A stretch of DNA of 35,109 nt from Candidatus Binatia bacterium (GCA_036504975.1 DASXUF010000138.1:1-35109); one strand, 5' to 3'; shown: positions 9,761 to 19,240, numbered from the stretch's first letter. Translations and numbers: made by a program. The notes: generated by a model not told the origin, from the letters alone.

Positions 9761-10803
9761 TTGCCTTTGCTCTTGTCCTTCTTTTCCGGCGCGGACGCTT
9801 CAACCGCGGCGCGCTTGATTCCCGCCTTGTCGAGAATTTTTTCCCGGATGTCTTTGGCGATATCGAAATGGGCTTTGAGAAACTCCTTGGCGCTATCTCG
9901 GCCCTGGCCGATCCGGTCGCCGTTGAAGGAATACCAGGCGCCGCTTTTCTCGACGATGCCCGTGTCGCTGCCGAGATCGACCAGCTCTCCGAGACTCGAA
10001 ATGCCCGTGCCGTAGAGAATGTCGAACTCGGCCTCTTTAAACGGCGGCGCCATCTTGTTCTTTACAACCTTTACCCGAGTGCGGCCGCCGATAACAGAGT
10101 CGCCTTCTTTGAGCGCGCCGATGCGGCGGATGTCCATTCGGACGGAGGCGTAGAATTTTAGCGCGTTGCCGCCGGTCGTGGTTTCCGGATTGCCGAACAT
10201 CACGCCGATCTTCATGCGGATCTGGTTGATGAAGATCACGACCGTCTGCGAGCGCGCGATCGTCGCCGTTAGCTTTCTCAGCGCCTGGGACATGAGCCGC
10301 GCCTGAAGGCCCATGTGGGCGTCGCCCATCTCGCCTTCGATCTCGGCCTTGGGCACGAGCGCCGCGACCGAATCGACGACCAGGACGTCCACTGCGCCGC
10401 TCCTGACCAGCGTCTCGGCGATCTCCAATGCCTGCTCGCCGTGATCAGGCTGCGAGATAAGAAGGTCGTCCGTCTTGACGCCCAACTTCTTCGCGTAAGC
10501 TAGATCGAGCGCGTGCTCGGCGTCGATGTAGGCGCCGATGCCGCCGCCCTTCTGGGCTTCGGCGACGATATGGAGCGCGAGCGTCGTCTTGCCGGAGGCT
10601 TCCGGTCCGTAGATCTCGATCACGCGGCCGCGCGGCACGCCGCCGACTCCCAACGCCAGGTCCAGGCCGAGCGAGCCTGTGGAAACGACGGCGACGTCTT
10701 TGATGATTCCGCCCTCACCGAGCTTCATGATCGCGCCTTTGCCGAATTGCCTTTCGATCTGGCTGACCGCGAGGTCGATCGCCTTCTCCCGGTTCACATC
10801 CAT
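9757..10803 (-). CDS. recA: Recombinase RecA
   Basis: Core recombinase that forms ATP-dependent filaments on single-stranded DNA and triggers LexA cleavage. Walker A is GPEASGKT at 66-73. [21 protein letters not shown], the L2-region [22 protein letters not shown], and [18 protein letters not shown] are all intact. The 348-residue length is usual. The extreme C-terminus is lysine-rich ([10 protein letters not shown]) rather than the acidic tail seen in E. coli RecA; this tail tunes activity and varies between lineages. A purine-rich AGGGGGG precedes the ATG. It lies 15 bases after thpR. I see no LexA box directly upstream, so expression may come from the pgpA-side promoter. Confidence 0.97.
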   Translation of the reverse strand: MDVNREKAIDLAVSQIERQFGKGAIMKLGEGGIIKDVAVVSTGSLGLDLALGVGGVPRGRVIEIYGPEASGKTTLALHIVAEAQKGGGIGAYIDAEHALDLAYAKKLGVKTDDLLISQPDHGEQALEIAETLVRSGAVDVLVVDSVAALVPKAEIEGEMGDAHMGLQARLMSQALRKLTATIARSQTVVIFINQIRMKIGVMFGNPETTTGGNALKFYASVRMDIRRIGALKEGDSVIGGRTRVKVVKNKMAPPFKEAEFDILYGTGISSLGELVDLGSDTGIVEKSGAWYSFNGDRIGQGRDSAKEFLKAHFDIAKDIREKILDKAGIKRAAVEASAPEKKDKSKGK

Positions 10804-10818
10804 TTAGAACCCCCCTTT

Positions 10819-11388
10819 TCAGTCCAGCTTTTGAGCGAGTGGAAAAACCTTCAGCGGCGTGTAAACAGCGCCGGTCGGTTTCAGTACGCTTTGAAACAAA
10901 ATCACCTCGTTCATCTGCGATGAGCCGAAGTCCTGCTTTTGTCCGCTTTCGAGCTCGCGGCGGAGCAGATCCGGCCGGCCGGCGGATTCGCGCCAGCGGC
11001 CGATCGTCAGGTGCGGTTTAAACTCTCGCTTCTCGCGCGGAAAGCCCAGCGGTTCCAAAGCAGCCTCGACCGTCGCGGCCAAATCGGCAATCGGTTTGCC
11101 TTCCAATCCGACCCAGATCACCTTGGCCCTTCTTATATCAGGAAATACGCCCAATCCTCTACACGAAACGGAGAAGCGCGCCAAGGGATGAAGCGCACGC
11201 TCCAACGAGTCCGCTATCCGCGTCACTTTATCGTCGCTTACCGGCCCGAGAAACTTGAGCGTTAGATGCAAATTTTCCGGCTTGACCCAGCGGATGCTGG
11301 TCATACTTTTGTCGAGCTTCGATTGAGCCGCGCAGATTCTCTGCGCCACTTCCGGGTCGATTTTGATCGCGACAAAGGTACGGATCAC
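10819..11388 (-). CDS. thpR: RNA 2',3'-cyclic phosphodiesterase (2H family)
   Basis: A 189-residue member of the 2H phosphoesterase / LigT-ThpR family, which opens 2',3'-cyclic phosphates on RNA ends and can join 2'-5' linkages in vitro. Both catalytic H-x-T-x motifs are visible: HLTL at 41-44 and HLTI at 126-129. The start is a GTG at 11388 (MIRTFVAIKID, typical of the family), two bases after the cinA stop. The gene is commonly found between cinA and recA. Confidence 0.92.
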   Translation of the reverse strand: MIRTFVAIKIDPEVAQRICAAQSKLDKSMTSIRWVKPENLHLTLKFLGPVSDDKVTRIADSLERALHPLARFSVSCRGLGVFPDIRRAKVIWVGLEGKPIADLAATVEAALEPLGFPREKREFKPHLTIGRWRESAGRPDLLRRELESGQKQDFGSSQMNEVILFQSVLKPTGAVYTPLKVFPLAQKLD

Positions 11389-11390
11389 GA

Positions 11391-12623
11391 TTACAAAAGG
11401 GCCGTTCGTAAAAAATTCAGCGCCGCCTGCGAGGCGCCGAGGATTACGCGCTCGCGATCGCCGTGAAAATGAAAATGGCGCGTTTCGCTATGGCCGCGAC
11501 GGGCGAGTCCGATCCAGACGCTACCGACCGGCTTCTCGTCGGTTCCGCCCGAGGGCCCGGCGATTCCCGTGACGCTGAGCGCGATATCCGCCTCGGCTTC
11601 CCGCAGCGCTCCTTCAGCCATTTCCAGGGCCGTCTCCCGGCTCACCGCCCCATGCCGCTCCAGCGTGGTTTTCTTGACGCCTAAAAAACGGCGCTTGGCT
11701 TCGTTGGAATAAGCCACGATCGAGCTTTTGAAATACCCCGAGCTGCTGGCGACGCGCGTGATCCTGTGCCCGATGGCGCCGCCGGTCAAGGACTCGGCCA
11801 GCGCCAAGGTCCAGCCTTTTTTCCGCAAGAGCTCGCCCACGATCTCTTCCAAGGTCACGTCGCCTTCGCCGTAGATATGCGGTTCGAGAAGCTCTCTGAT
11901 TTGCGCCGTGAGCTGGGAAAAGTTTTTTTCTCTCTCTTGGCCTCCCCAGAGAGTGAGGCGCAGCGTTAGGTCGGGATAGTGAGCGCGGAAAGAAAGCCTC
12001 GCCCCCGGCGGAAGCAAAACGGGCTTCAATATGTCATCCAGCTTAGATTCCGTCAAGCCATGAATTTTGAACGTTTGGGCGGATACCTGCTCGCCGCCGC
12101 TCGCTTGCGCGATCCAAGGGAGGACGGATTGCTGCATCATCGCTTCCATCTCGCGGGGAACACCCGAGAGCCAGACAAGCGACTTTTTGTCCGCCGTTTC
12201 AATCCTGAAGCCGGGCGCCGTGCCCACGGGATTGGGAAGTATCTCCGCGCCCTCGGGAAACAGCGCTTGCTTCAAATTGTTGGCCGTCCAGGGAAAGCCG
12301 CGCGCATCGAACCGCCGCTTCAAAGCGCTCGCGACTTCATCGTCCATCTTGAGCGGGCGGCGGAAATAGCCCGCTACGACTTCGCTGGTGAGATCGTCGG
12401 CGGTCGGGCCCAGGCCGCCCGTGCCGATGACGAGATCGCCGAGTTCTAGTCCATGCTCGAGCGCCCAAAGGAGCCGTTCTTTGGTGTCGCCGACTTTGAG
12501 GACCGCTACGACTTCCACGCCGAGAGAATAGAGCCGGCCCGCGATGTAGGCGGAGTTCGTGTCCACGATCCGGCCGGTCGTCAGCTCGTCGCCGGTACTT
12601 AAGATCGCGACTTTACGAATCAT
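11391..12623 (-). CDS. cinA: CinA family competence/damage-inducible protein
   Basis: A two-domain protein of about 410 residues. The N-terminal MoCF-like domain (AILSTGDELTTGRIVDTNS, then VIGTGGLGPTADDLT) is associated with pyrophosphatase activity on ADP-ribose-type substrates. The C-terminal domain (LALAESLTGGAIGHRIT, YSNEAKRRFLGV, SVTGIAGPSGGTDEKPVGSV) is the nicotinamide-mononucleotide amidase fold. Together they serve pyridine-nucleotide recycling. The ATG at 12623 overlaps the pgpA stop as ATGA; a GTG at 12635 is the longer alternative. It is co-operonic with recA, as in Gram-positive competence operons. Confidence 0.93.
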   Translation of the reverse strand: MIRKVAILSTGDELTTGRIVDTNSAYIAGRLYSLGVEVVAVLKVGDTKERLLWALEHGLELGDLVIGTGGLGPTADDLTSEVVAGYFRRPLKMDDEVASALKRRFDARGFPWTANNLKQALFPEGAEILPNPVGTAPGFRIETADKKSLVWLSGVPREMEAMMQQSVLPWIAQASGGEQVSAQTFKIHGLTESKLDDILKPVLLPPGARLSFRAHYPDLTLRLTLWGGQEREKNFSQLTAQIRELLEPHIYGEGDVTLEEIVGELLRKKGWTLALAESLTGGAIGHRITRVASSSGYFKSSIVAYSNEAKRRFLGVKKTTLERHGAVSRETALEMAEGALREAEADIALSVTGIAGPSGGTDEKPVGSVWIGLARRGHSETRHFHFHGDRERVILGASQAALNFLRTALL

Positions 12624-13000
12624 ACGACGCCCCACGATAAGAATAGACGTAAGACGACAAGGGTATAAAAGCCGGCAATCAGGTCGTCCAAGATTACACC
12701 GAGGCCTTCCGAAATCCGTTCCGCGTGCCCGGCCGGAAACGGTTTTATGATATCGAAAAAGCGAAACAGAAGGAATGCGAGGAGAGCCGGCTTTAACTCG
12801 ACTGGAGAAGCAAAATTAGCCACTAGAAATCCGGCGATCTCATCGACGACGATCTTAGGGCTGTCTTTGCCTCCGAAAACCTCTTCTCCCCTTTTACACA
12901 ACCAGGTCGCGAACGCGACGAACGCGATGAGCATAAGAAGCGCGAGGTGGAGCGCCGTGCCGGCGATGCGGTTCAGGCCCAGCGACAGAGGAATCGCCAC
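12620..13000 (-). CDS. pgpA: Phosphatidylglycerophosphatase A (5' end disrupted)
   Basis: PgpA removes the phosphate from phosphatidylglycerophosphate in the inner membrane. The active-site region GKDSPKIVVDEIAGF and several hydrophobic helices are present. From the GTG at 13000 the protein is 126 residues, short for the family. In the same frame upstream the sequence continues as a good PgpA N-terminus (ITGAGAGYLPWAPGTAGTL), reaching back to about 13087, but this extension has no ATG, GTG or TTG start. An ATG at 13095 would supply it only after one extra base in an A6 tract. The true gene is therefore probably 12620-13095, read through a slip, or the tract contains an error. Confidence 0.8.
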   Translation of the reverse strand: MAIPLSLGLNRIAGTALHLALLMLIAFVAFATWLCKRGEEVFGGKDSPKIVVDEIAGFLVANFASPVELKPALLAFLLFRFFDIIKPFPAGHAERISEGLGVILDDLIAGFYTLVVLRLFLSWGVV

Positions 13001-13080
13001 GAGCGTTCCGGCGGTGCCGGGGGCCCAGGGAAGATACCCCGCGCCCGCTCCCGTGATCAGAAATAAGGTTATACGCTTCG

Positions 13081-13095
13081 TTATTTTTTCACCAT
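13081..13095 (-). other. A6 tract where the pgpA start is out of frame
   Basis: On the minus strand the bases read ATG GTG AAA AAA TAA. This frame stops at once, whereas the PgpA N-terminus reads on from the overlapping frame (AAA ATA ACG AAG CGT). One more A, or a -1 ribosomal or transcriptional slip on AAAAAA, would join them as M-V-K-K-I-T-K-R-I-T-L. A homopolymer miscount is the simplest explanation. Confidence 0.6.
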
Positions 13096-13188
13096 CCGTA
13101 AGAAATGTACACTTTTACGCCAAGTGTGTATTTCCAGCAAGCAGAACGCAGTAGGTTGGTACGGCGAATCATCCAAACTTCGCGTGCT

Positions 13189-13299
13189 TCGTGGTTCGAC
13201 CTTGCTCACCACGACCCTGAGGGTCTCGAAGGGTCGTGCTCTTCGTGGTGAGAGGATTTTTTAACCACGAAGGCTTCGGCCGTGAGCTCAGCCGAACGG
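13189..13299. repeat. Cluster of palindromic hairpin repeats between M23 gene and pgpA
   Basis: Three hairpins of the GAG...TCGA-loop family plus one more. At 13189-13214 TCGTGGT/ACCACGA encloses the loop in reverse orientation. At 13211-13237 ACGACCCT/AGGGTCGT is a perfect 8-bp stem around GAGGGTCTCGA. At 13280-13299 CCGT/ACGG encloses GAGCTCAGCCGA. At 13241-13272 CTTCGTGGT/ACCACGAAG is a perfect 9-bp stem with a 14-base loop. The 260-bp spacer (13096-13355) holds nothing else I can recognise. Confidence 0.6.
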
Positions 13300-13355
13300 A
13301 CACGAAGGTCTCGAAGGAAGACAACGCAACTCGTGCAGAGATGAATAATCCCGGT

Positions 13356-14669
13356 CTAGGAGGCCGGGGTTGCGGCCAACTCGGCGGTGAAAAGCTGCTT
13401 CCGGTTTTCGAAGACCTTGAGCAGAGCGGGCTCGATTTGATGTTCGGCGGGAGATTCGAAGTTCAGCGGATCTATATATTCACGGTTCTGATAGATCTCG
13501 AAGTGGAGATGCGGGCCGGTCGTTAAACCGGATTTGCCGACGTAGCCGATGATCTGGCCCTTTTTAACCGGCGCGCCGTTGCGGATGCCTCTGGCGACTC
13601 TTTGCAGATGAGCATAACGCGAGGAATAGTCCGATTCATGCTCCACTTCGATCATCCGGCCGTAACCACCCTTGCGCCATCCGGCATAAAGGATCTTGCC
13701 GTCGGCGACCGCGCGCACCGGCGTGCCCAAACCGGCGGCGAAATCCACGCCATTATGCGGGCGGTCGATTTTCAGAATCGGATGGAAGCGCGAGTGCGAG
13801 AATGTCGAGCTGATATTGGTGAATTCCAGCGGAAAGCGGAGGAATGCACGCGCCAGAGTCCTTCCGTCGAGATCGTAGTAGTCGCCTTTTCCCTTCTCCT
13901 TTTCAAAATACATTGCAAAGTAGCGCTGCCCCGCGCTCACCAGCTCGGCGGCGAGAATCTTGAGCGAAGGTTTGTTCTTGCTATCCTTACGCGACCGGTC
14001 TTCATATAGAACTTTGAAGGTGTCACCTTTCTGGACCTCCTTGTCAAAATCGATTTCCCAGGAAAAGAGGTCCGCCAGTTGCGAGAGAACGGTTTGGCTG
14101 AGCCCGACCCGTGTGCCGTCCTCGAAGAGCGTCGTCTCAATCACTCCGCCGGCGGTTTTAAGCTCGACGTCATAGGGCTTCTCGCGCTTGCTGAAGACGA
14201 TTCCCTTGGTTCCTTTTTCCCAGGTGAGGATGGAGTCTTCATTCTGCTCGACCTCGACCGCCTTCAGTTGTTCTTTTGCCTTCGGCGAAGAAGCGCGGCT
14301 CAGGTAAAGCTGAACTTCTTTTCCCGGACGGAACGCGCTCAGCGGGAGCTGCTTTTGAATCGCCTGCAGCCACAGCTTTCTTTCTTGCAGCGATACGCCG
14401 TTACGGACGAACAGGTTGCCGAGCGTGTCGCCGGATTGGATCTTGTAGCTGATTCTTTTTAGGGCGCTGAGACCTTCGGGCGGGGAAAAGTCTTGTTCAA
14501 GCGGCGGGAGATTCGGGGCGCCTGGTTTTCCTACGGCGCCCTTGAGTGTAGGAAGCAGCCCGGCCGCGCTCTCCTCCGCGGCGGATGCCTGCTCGGCTGA
14601 GACTTCAACCGGGACCCATGCCAGCACCCCGATTAAAGTGCCGGTCGCAACGATGAGTTTGAATACCAT
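13356..14669 (-). CDS. Secreted LysM/M23 murein endopeptidase
   Basis: A 437-residue MepM/YebA-like peptidoglycan hydrolase. An N-terminal hydrophobic segment (residues 2-24, ending VEVSAEQA) serves as signal peptide or anchor. A LysM/OapA-like region follows (YKIQSGDTLGNLFVRNGVSL, about 74-93), then a long linker domain, and the C-terminal M23 zinc peptidase with HNGVDFAAGLGTPV (first His and Asp ligands) and GPHLHFEI (catalytic and ligand His residues). It would cut cross-links in the periplasm to allow cell-wall growth. It is monocistronic or nearly so, with a probable promoter at 14749-14777. Its 3' side is followed by the hairpin cluster. Length and motifs are complete. Confidence 0.9.
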   Translation of the reverse strand: MVFKLIVATGTLIGVLAWVPVEVSAEQASAAEESAAGLLPTLKGAVGKPGAPNLPPLEQDFSPPEGLSALKRISYKIQSGDTLGNLFVRNGVSLQERKLWLQAIQKQLPLSAFRPGKEVQLYLSRASSPKAKEQLKAVEVEQNEDSILTWEKGTKGIVFSKREKPYDVELKTAGGVIETTLFEDGTRVGLSQTVLSQLADLFSWEIDFDKEVQKGDTFKVLYEDRSRKDSKNKPSLKILAAELVSAGQRYFAMYFEKEKGKGDYYDLDGRTLARAFLRFPLEFTNISSTFSHSRFHPILKIDRPHNGVDFAAGLGTPVRAVADGKILYAGWRKGGYGRMIEVEHESDYSSRYAHLQRVARGIRNGAPVKKGQIIGYVGKSGLTTGPHLHFEIYQNREYIDPLNFESPAEHQIEPALLKVFENRKQLFTAELAATPAS

Positions 14670-14748
14670 GATGCAAATGGCCGAGCTTTTTTTCTTGGGC
14701 GTCCTTTTTACATTCGCTTAATCCAAAAAATGGGCCAAAATTCTTTTG

Positions 14749-14777
14749 TTGATAACCTCTCTGTCCTGAGTTGTCAA
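14749..14777 (-). promoter_or_regulatory. Probable sigma-70 promoter for the M23 peptidase
   Basis: On the minus strand, TTGACA (14777-14772, perfect -35) is followed after 17 bases by TATCAA (14754-14749, 4 of 6 matches to the -10). Spacing is optimal, and the site lies about 80 bases upstream of the ATG in an otherwise empty spacer. Predicted by eye only. Confidence 0.45.
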
Positions 14778-14838
14778 CATAAGAATTGTCCTGACTTACG
14801 TTAAATAAGCCGTGAATTCCTTCATGCGCCACGAAAAG

Positions 14839-17406
14839 CTAAATTTCCCTCAGGAAAAACCGCCTAAAGAAGACTTCCAGAAGGAAGACGAGCGCCGCAA
14901 GGAAGATAAAATAAGGGCGGAAGAATGTCACTTTGGCTGCCGTATATACCGTCCTCGGCTCTTGCTCGGGGCGAAAATTTATCGATCCGCCGGTGGATTC
15001 AGCGATTTGGTCCAATAGCGTTAGATTAAACCCGTCTTTATAAACGTCGCCTTTTGCCTTCACGGGGAGGGTAAACCCTGCAACGGGATAGCCTACGAGG
15101 CGCCCGCGGCGTTCCTCCTTAAGCTCGATCCGGTAGTCTCCAGGCGAGGCGAACGGCAGCTTGGATTGGTAATGGCCGGGCGCCAGGCGATTCAACGTGC
15201 CTTCTCCCTTACCACTCTCGGCACTGCTGTACGAATAACGAAAAACATTACCGTCAAATTCTTGACTATAGAGGTAGAAGTCCAACACCGGCTGATCCTC
15301 TACCATATTGATTCTCACCTCATGGGCCGGAAGGCTCCCTCGCTCCGGCCTAAGCCAGTCGAAAACTTTTCCCCAGAACCTTTCCAGTCCTCCCCACGCG
15401 ATCCAGTCCTTCGACCAGCGACCCCCCTGATCGCTTGTGAAAACCGCCGACTTCCCTTTACCGTAGCGCCACGAAGCCAGAAGCGGGGAGGTCGTTGCAT
15501 CGTGTGGCAGCATCAACTCCAGACGGGCGCCTTTTTTGAGTTCGCTTTCGATATACCCTTTTAACGGCGGGAAGGACCGGTCCGGCAGGCCGGCGAGGAT
15601 CTCCGATCCTCTGGCGAGCGCAGGGACGTAAGCCTTCTCCTGCCGCTTAATATCCGGAGCTTTTTGCGCGATCACTTGAAAGACGATTTGCGGCAGCTCG
15701 GATAGATTGGTGGCGATATGGTAAACTCCGTCGCCGTAGGTTGCGATTCGTTTTATGAAAGCTTCATTGACACCATTGCCGATCCCGACTGCCGAGACTC
15801 TAATTTTGCCTTCAGTCTTCATATAGCCGACTAGGTCGATATATTCGCTTGGACTGCCACGAATCTCATCTGCGTCGGTCAGAAGGATCACATGCTTGCG
15901 ACCGGCGGGCTGCTTCTGAAGCTGCTTCATGGCCTCCTCGAGACCGGGAAGAAGGTAGCTGTTGCCTTTAGCTCGTAAGCCGTCCATCTGCGTTCCAAAA
16001 GTTGTGCGGGCTTTTTTGACCGGGACTATAGGAACAATCGTCGAGGGCTTCGTATCGACGGCGATCACGCCGATGAAATCCTGTTCCCGGAGTTGTCCTA
16101 GAAGCTCGGCCGCGGTCATTTTTGCGTAGAGGAGACGGTTCTCTTTGAACCGGTTCTCGCTTGGATCCATGCTCGTGGATTTATCAATGACAAGGAGCAC
16201 GGCCCGGTTCGTGTCCTCCTTCTTGTGCTCGATAATCTCGACCGGCAACACCGGTCCGAGCGGAGTCTGCCGGTAGCCTCCCGGCGCGAGGCCGCCTTCG
16301 TCCCCCAAGACGAGCAGGCCGTTCCCGGCATTGACGTGCCGCTCGATCGCGCCGAGATACGCCGGCGGAAACACGTCCCTCTGTACATTGTTAAAGATGA
16401 CGAGGCCGTGCCCATCCGGTGAGGGCGGCGAGTTGCCAGCAATGACCGAGGTGATCTCGAAGCCGCGGCGTTTGAGCAATTCTTCGAGATAGTTACCCTC
16501 GCCGGCTCGGCCGTTCAGCAGCAACACTTTTTCCTTGCTCTGAACCGCGACCCATGCCGTCGCCTGGTTGTCCTGAGAAAAGCGATCGGCCTCGGCGCGG
16601 CGTGGCGTGAATTGAGCTTGGAACGACACTAACGACCCTTCGCCGACGGCTGTCTGATAGCTCAGCATCTGGCTACCAGGCCTGAGCCGTACCGGCTCGT
16701 TCTTGATCGGCTGGCCGTTGCGCTTGAGGACGAGACTGCCATCGACTTCCTTCCTGTCGTTGTTTTCCACGAGCACGCTCAGGTTGACCGGTTCACCTTG
16801 GATGCCCAGGCTTGGAGCGAAGACTTTTTTCACCGCCACGTTGGCTGCCGCGGGCCGCTCCGGCGGCAGCATCGGATAGACTTTGATACCGGCCTGAGCC
16901 AGCGATGGAATCAGCCGTCCCACGTCGCCTTCGGTCTGCCAGCCGTCCGTGAAGAGAAAAACGCTGCGCTCGCGCCGCGGCAGGCGCAGAAGAGCGGCGA
17001 AAAGCCCCTCCAGGTTGGTTTCTTCCGGCTTGATCCGCTCGATCGACGCTTCACCTTTCAGCCAGCGCTCCCAATCCTTGACCTCTTCCGGCGCGCCGCC
17101 GAAGACAAAGACGCGGTCGCCGCTCCGCGGCATCAAGTTTTGTTGCGTCATCCAGAGTCTCATCTCCGGGGAAACGCTCCGTGACAAATCAAAAGCAAAT
17201 ACGCGCTCGCCCGCCGGCGTCCGTGCCGACGTTTGTTTGGTCTCCCGCGGGTCGGCCAGGGCGAGGACCAATAGCGAAAGAACGATGGAGCGCCACAGGA
17301 TCGCAGGCAGAAAGAAGCGGCGCCAGCCGAGCCAAAGCAGGGGCAAGAGAATGAACAGTAGTAAAAATAACGGCTGCCCGAATTCGAATTGAGAGTGAAG
17401 ACTCAT
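14839..17406 (-). CDS. Large membrane protein with two vWA domains and a GATase1-like domain
   Basis: An 855-residue protein of the Bat/MoxR module. Two membrane helices lie at the N-terminus (about 10-28 and 36-52) and one near the C-terminus (about 830-848). A first vWA domain carries the MIDAS DLSRS (Asp73, Ser75, Ser77) and a later LFTDGWQ. Beta-rich Ig-like sequence follows (about 190-290), then a class I glutamine-amidotransferase-like segment (VLLLNGRAGEGNYLEELL... GLVIFNN... GNGLLVLGDEGG, 290-375). A second vWA has MIDAS DKSTS (Asp408, Ser410, Ser412) and VILLTDADEI. The bulk is probably periplasmic and binds metal-dependent partners. It starts three bases after the upstream BatA-like gene, so the two are co-translated. 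The exact function is unknown. Confidence 0.82.
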   Translation of the reverse strand: MSLHSQFEFGQPLFLLLFILLPLLWLGWRRFFLPAILWRSIVLSLLVLALADPRETKQTSARTPAGERVFAFDLSRSVSPEMRLWMTQQNLMPRSGDRVFVFGGAPEEVKDWERWLKGEASIERIKPEETNLEGLFAALLRLPRRERSVFLFTDGWQTEGDVGRLIPSLAQAGIKVYPMLPPERPAAANVAVKKVFAPSLGIQGEPVNLSVLVENNDRKEVDGSLVLKRNGQPIKNEPVRLRPGSQMLSYQTAVGEGSLVSFQAQFTPRRAEADRFSQDNQATAWVAVQSKEKVLLLNGRAGEGNYLEELLKRRGFEITSVIAGNSPPSPDGHGLVIFNNVQRDVFPPAYLGAIERHVNAGNGLLVLGDEGGLAPGGYRQTPLGPVLPVEIIEHKKEDTNRAVLLVIDKSTSMDPSENRFKENRLLYAKMTAAELLGQLREQDFIGVIAVDTKPSTIVPIVPVKKARTTFGTQMDGLRAKGNSYLLPGLEEAMKQLQKQPAGRKHVILLTDADEIRGSPSEYIDLVGYMKTEGKIRVSAVGIGNGVNEAFIKRIATYGDGVYHIATNLSELPQIVFQVIAQKAPDIKRQEKAYVPALARGSEILAGLPDRSFPPLKGYIESELKKGARLELMLPHDATTSPLLASWRYGKGKSAVFTSDQGGRWSKDWIAWGGLERFWGKVFDWLRPERGSLPAHEVRINMVEDQPVLDFYLYSQEFDGNVFRYSYSSAESGKGEGTLNRLAPGHYQSKLPFASPGDYRIELKEERRGRLVGYPVAGFTLPVKAKGDVYKDGFNLTLLDQIAESTGGSINFRPEQEPRTVYTAAKVTFFRPYFIFLAALVFLLEVFFRRFFLREI

Positions 17407-17409
17407 GTT

Positions 17410-19236
17410 TTATGCCCAGCGAAAATCGTCGGACTGCCTGGCGGGTTCCGTCGCCGGGCGCTCGCGAGTTGCAGCAGGAATCAGAAACCACTCCAGCATC
17501 AGCAGCGCGAGCGCGGCCAGCAGCAGATAAGGCCAAAGCGACGCGTAAAAGGCGCGCGCGGTTACTGCGCCTGGATCCCCGCCGAGCCGAATGGCTGTCG
17601 GCTCCTGGAGATCCGATTCTCTCTCGTCGTTGAAATTGACGGCGAAAAACCTTTCCGTTTCTCCACCCGTGGCCCGATAGATCCCCTGAGTATAAGTGGA
17701 AGCGAAGGCCCCGGAGTATTTTTCCGTCGTGTATTTTGTCCCGTCCGGCGCCAGCACGGTTTCTCCGGCGCGAAATTTCGCGGCCAGCGGCTCGCCCGTG
17801 AAGCCGGTATTTCCGCCCCGCGCCTGATGGAACCACTCGAGCATGTTAAGAGTGAAAATCGACACGGGGAGATTCTGTTGTCCGAGAAACGGAAACGGGT
17901 CGAAGCCGAGGGCGAGATAGCGGAAGTTTTTTTGCTCCAGCGCAACGGCCAACGCTCCGTCCGGTCCCTGGATGATCGCTTCGCCAAAGGTTCCGGTTTT
18001 CAGCGGCCGCGTATATGCGGATCGAAACAAAGCAAAATTGATATAGCGAGTGAGCGGATGGGGCTCGCGCCAGCCGGAGACGACCGCCCCCGAAGAGACG
18101 GCGCCGATCTCGACCAAAGGGTTCTCTTTCGGCGGCAAAACGAAGAGAGCATGGCTGTCGGGCAGCGCCGCCGGAGCGGAATAATGAAAGATCTCCAGCG
18201 CGTGAGGCTCGAAGGTTTCTTTTTCGTAAGCTTGAGGCGACACGACCTGAATCTCAACGCCCGGAATCGCGCGCAGACTGGAGAGCGCTTCGGGGCGCGG
18301 CGAGACTGCGAGAATTTTGAGCCGGCTTTGCGACGGCGGCACGGCGAAGCGGCGATTATCGAGCGTCAAGCCGTCGCGGGCGTCGATCTCGGCCTCGTAG
18401 TAGGGGTGCGCCGGGAGATTTTCGAACGATGCCTCGACATCTTTGCCCGCCGGGACGGTATAGGCGCGGCTCGCGAGCGCCTTGCCGTTTCCCTTTATAA
18501 CCAGCGTGAACTTTCCGTTCGTGGTGGAGAAGTTTCTGATCGAGAGTCTCGCCTCCAGCTCCGGCGCCGCCCACGAGCGACGCGAGACTTGGAACGCGGT
18601 GATCGCGAGATTGCCTTTGGGACGTCCCACCGATACCACGCGCACGGTCTCATTCTGCCCCTCGGCGGGGTGATCGGTGAGAAAGTGCAAGCGCTCGTAT
18701 CTTCTCTCCTGGATCAGGCGCGCGAACTCGGCGGCATAGTCGATGGCCGGCTCCGCCAGATCGAGCGGCTTGAGTGAATTGAGCCGGGTGATCGCCTCGC
18801 CAGGCCTCAATGTTTCTTCCGTCAGGCGCGTGAGCCGCGGAGCGATGAGATACAAATCGGCGCGGGCTTGCGCCGGAAGGGCGCGTAAGATTTTTGTCGC
18901 TTCGTCTTGGGCCAGTTGGAAGCGGCTCTTTTCGCTTTCCATCGCCTGCATGCTGGCCGAGTTGTCCAGAACCAGGGCGACGTTTACTGGGCGAAAGGAT
19001 AGCGACGGCTCTCCGAGTGCGGACAACAAAAGTGCGAGGAGGAATAGTTGCAGGAAAAAGATCGGCGGCAGGTAGAGGCGCCGCCACGGGCGCGCGGTCA
19101 AGCGCGGCGCGAGTTCCCGCAGCAGGAACACGCTGGAAAAAAGCCGTCGGTGCGGCCGGCGTTGGATCAAATACGGTATTATAAGAAGCGGCAGCAGCGC
19201 CAAGGCATAAAGAGCGCTGGGGTTGAGAAATTCCAT
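17410..19236 (-). CDS. BatA-type membrane protein with vWA domain
   Basis: A 608-residue protein opening with the BatA/TIGR02226 N-terminal domain (FLNPSALYALALLPLLIIPYL, then a second helix LPPIFFLQLFLLALLLSA at about 56-73). A vWA domain follows with an intact MIDAS DNSAS (Asp91, Ser93, Ser95) and HFLTDHP. The long middle part is beta-rich and a C-terminal helix (about 575-595) re-anchors it. Proteins of this type work with MoxR ATPases and DUF58 proteins, probably in assembling or stabilising envelope complexes; the client here is unknown. The gene follows DUF58 by four bases. Confidence 0.82.
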   Translation of the reverse strand: MEFLNPSALYALALLPLLIIPYLIQRRPHRRLFSSVFLLRELAPRLTARPWRRLYLPPIFFLQLFLLALLLSALGEPSLSFRPVNVALVLDNSASMQAMESEKSRFQLAQDEATKILRALPAQARADLYLIAPRLTRLTEETLRPGEAITRLNSLKPLDLAEPAIDYAAEFARLIQERRYERLHFLTDHPAEGQNETVRVVSVGRPKGNLAITAFQVSRRSWAAPELEARLSIRNFSTTNGKFTLVIKGNGKALASRAYTVPAGKDVEASFENLPAHPYYEAEIDARDGLTLDNRRFAVPPSQSRLKILAVSPRPEALSSLRAIPGVEIQVVSPQAYEKETFEPHALEIFHYSAPAALPDSHALFVLPPKENPLVEIGAVSSGAVVSGWREPHPLTRYINFALFRSAYTRPLKTGTFGEAIIQGPDGALAVALEQKNFRYLALGFDPFPFLGQQNLPVSIFTLNMLEWFHQARGGNTGFTGEPLAAKFRAGETVLAPDGTKYTTEKYSGAFASTYTQGIYRATGGETERFFAVNFNDERESDLQEPTAIRLGGDPGAVTARAFYASLWPYLLLAALALLMLEWFLIPAATRERPATEPARQSDDFRWA

Positions 19237-19240
19237 CGTC

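Noticed and set aside
13081-13355. CRISPR-like or terminator interpretation of the hairpin cluster
   Set aside because: Units are not of equal length or spaced by unique spacers, no cas gene is present, and no stem is followed by a T-run.
14605-14832. 75-residue minus-strand frame in the promoter region of the M23 peptidase
   Set aside because: It spans the probable promoter, ends inside the M23 gene in another frame and shows no motif or ribosome-binding site.
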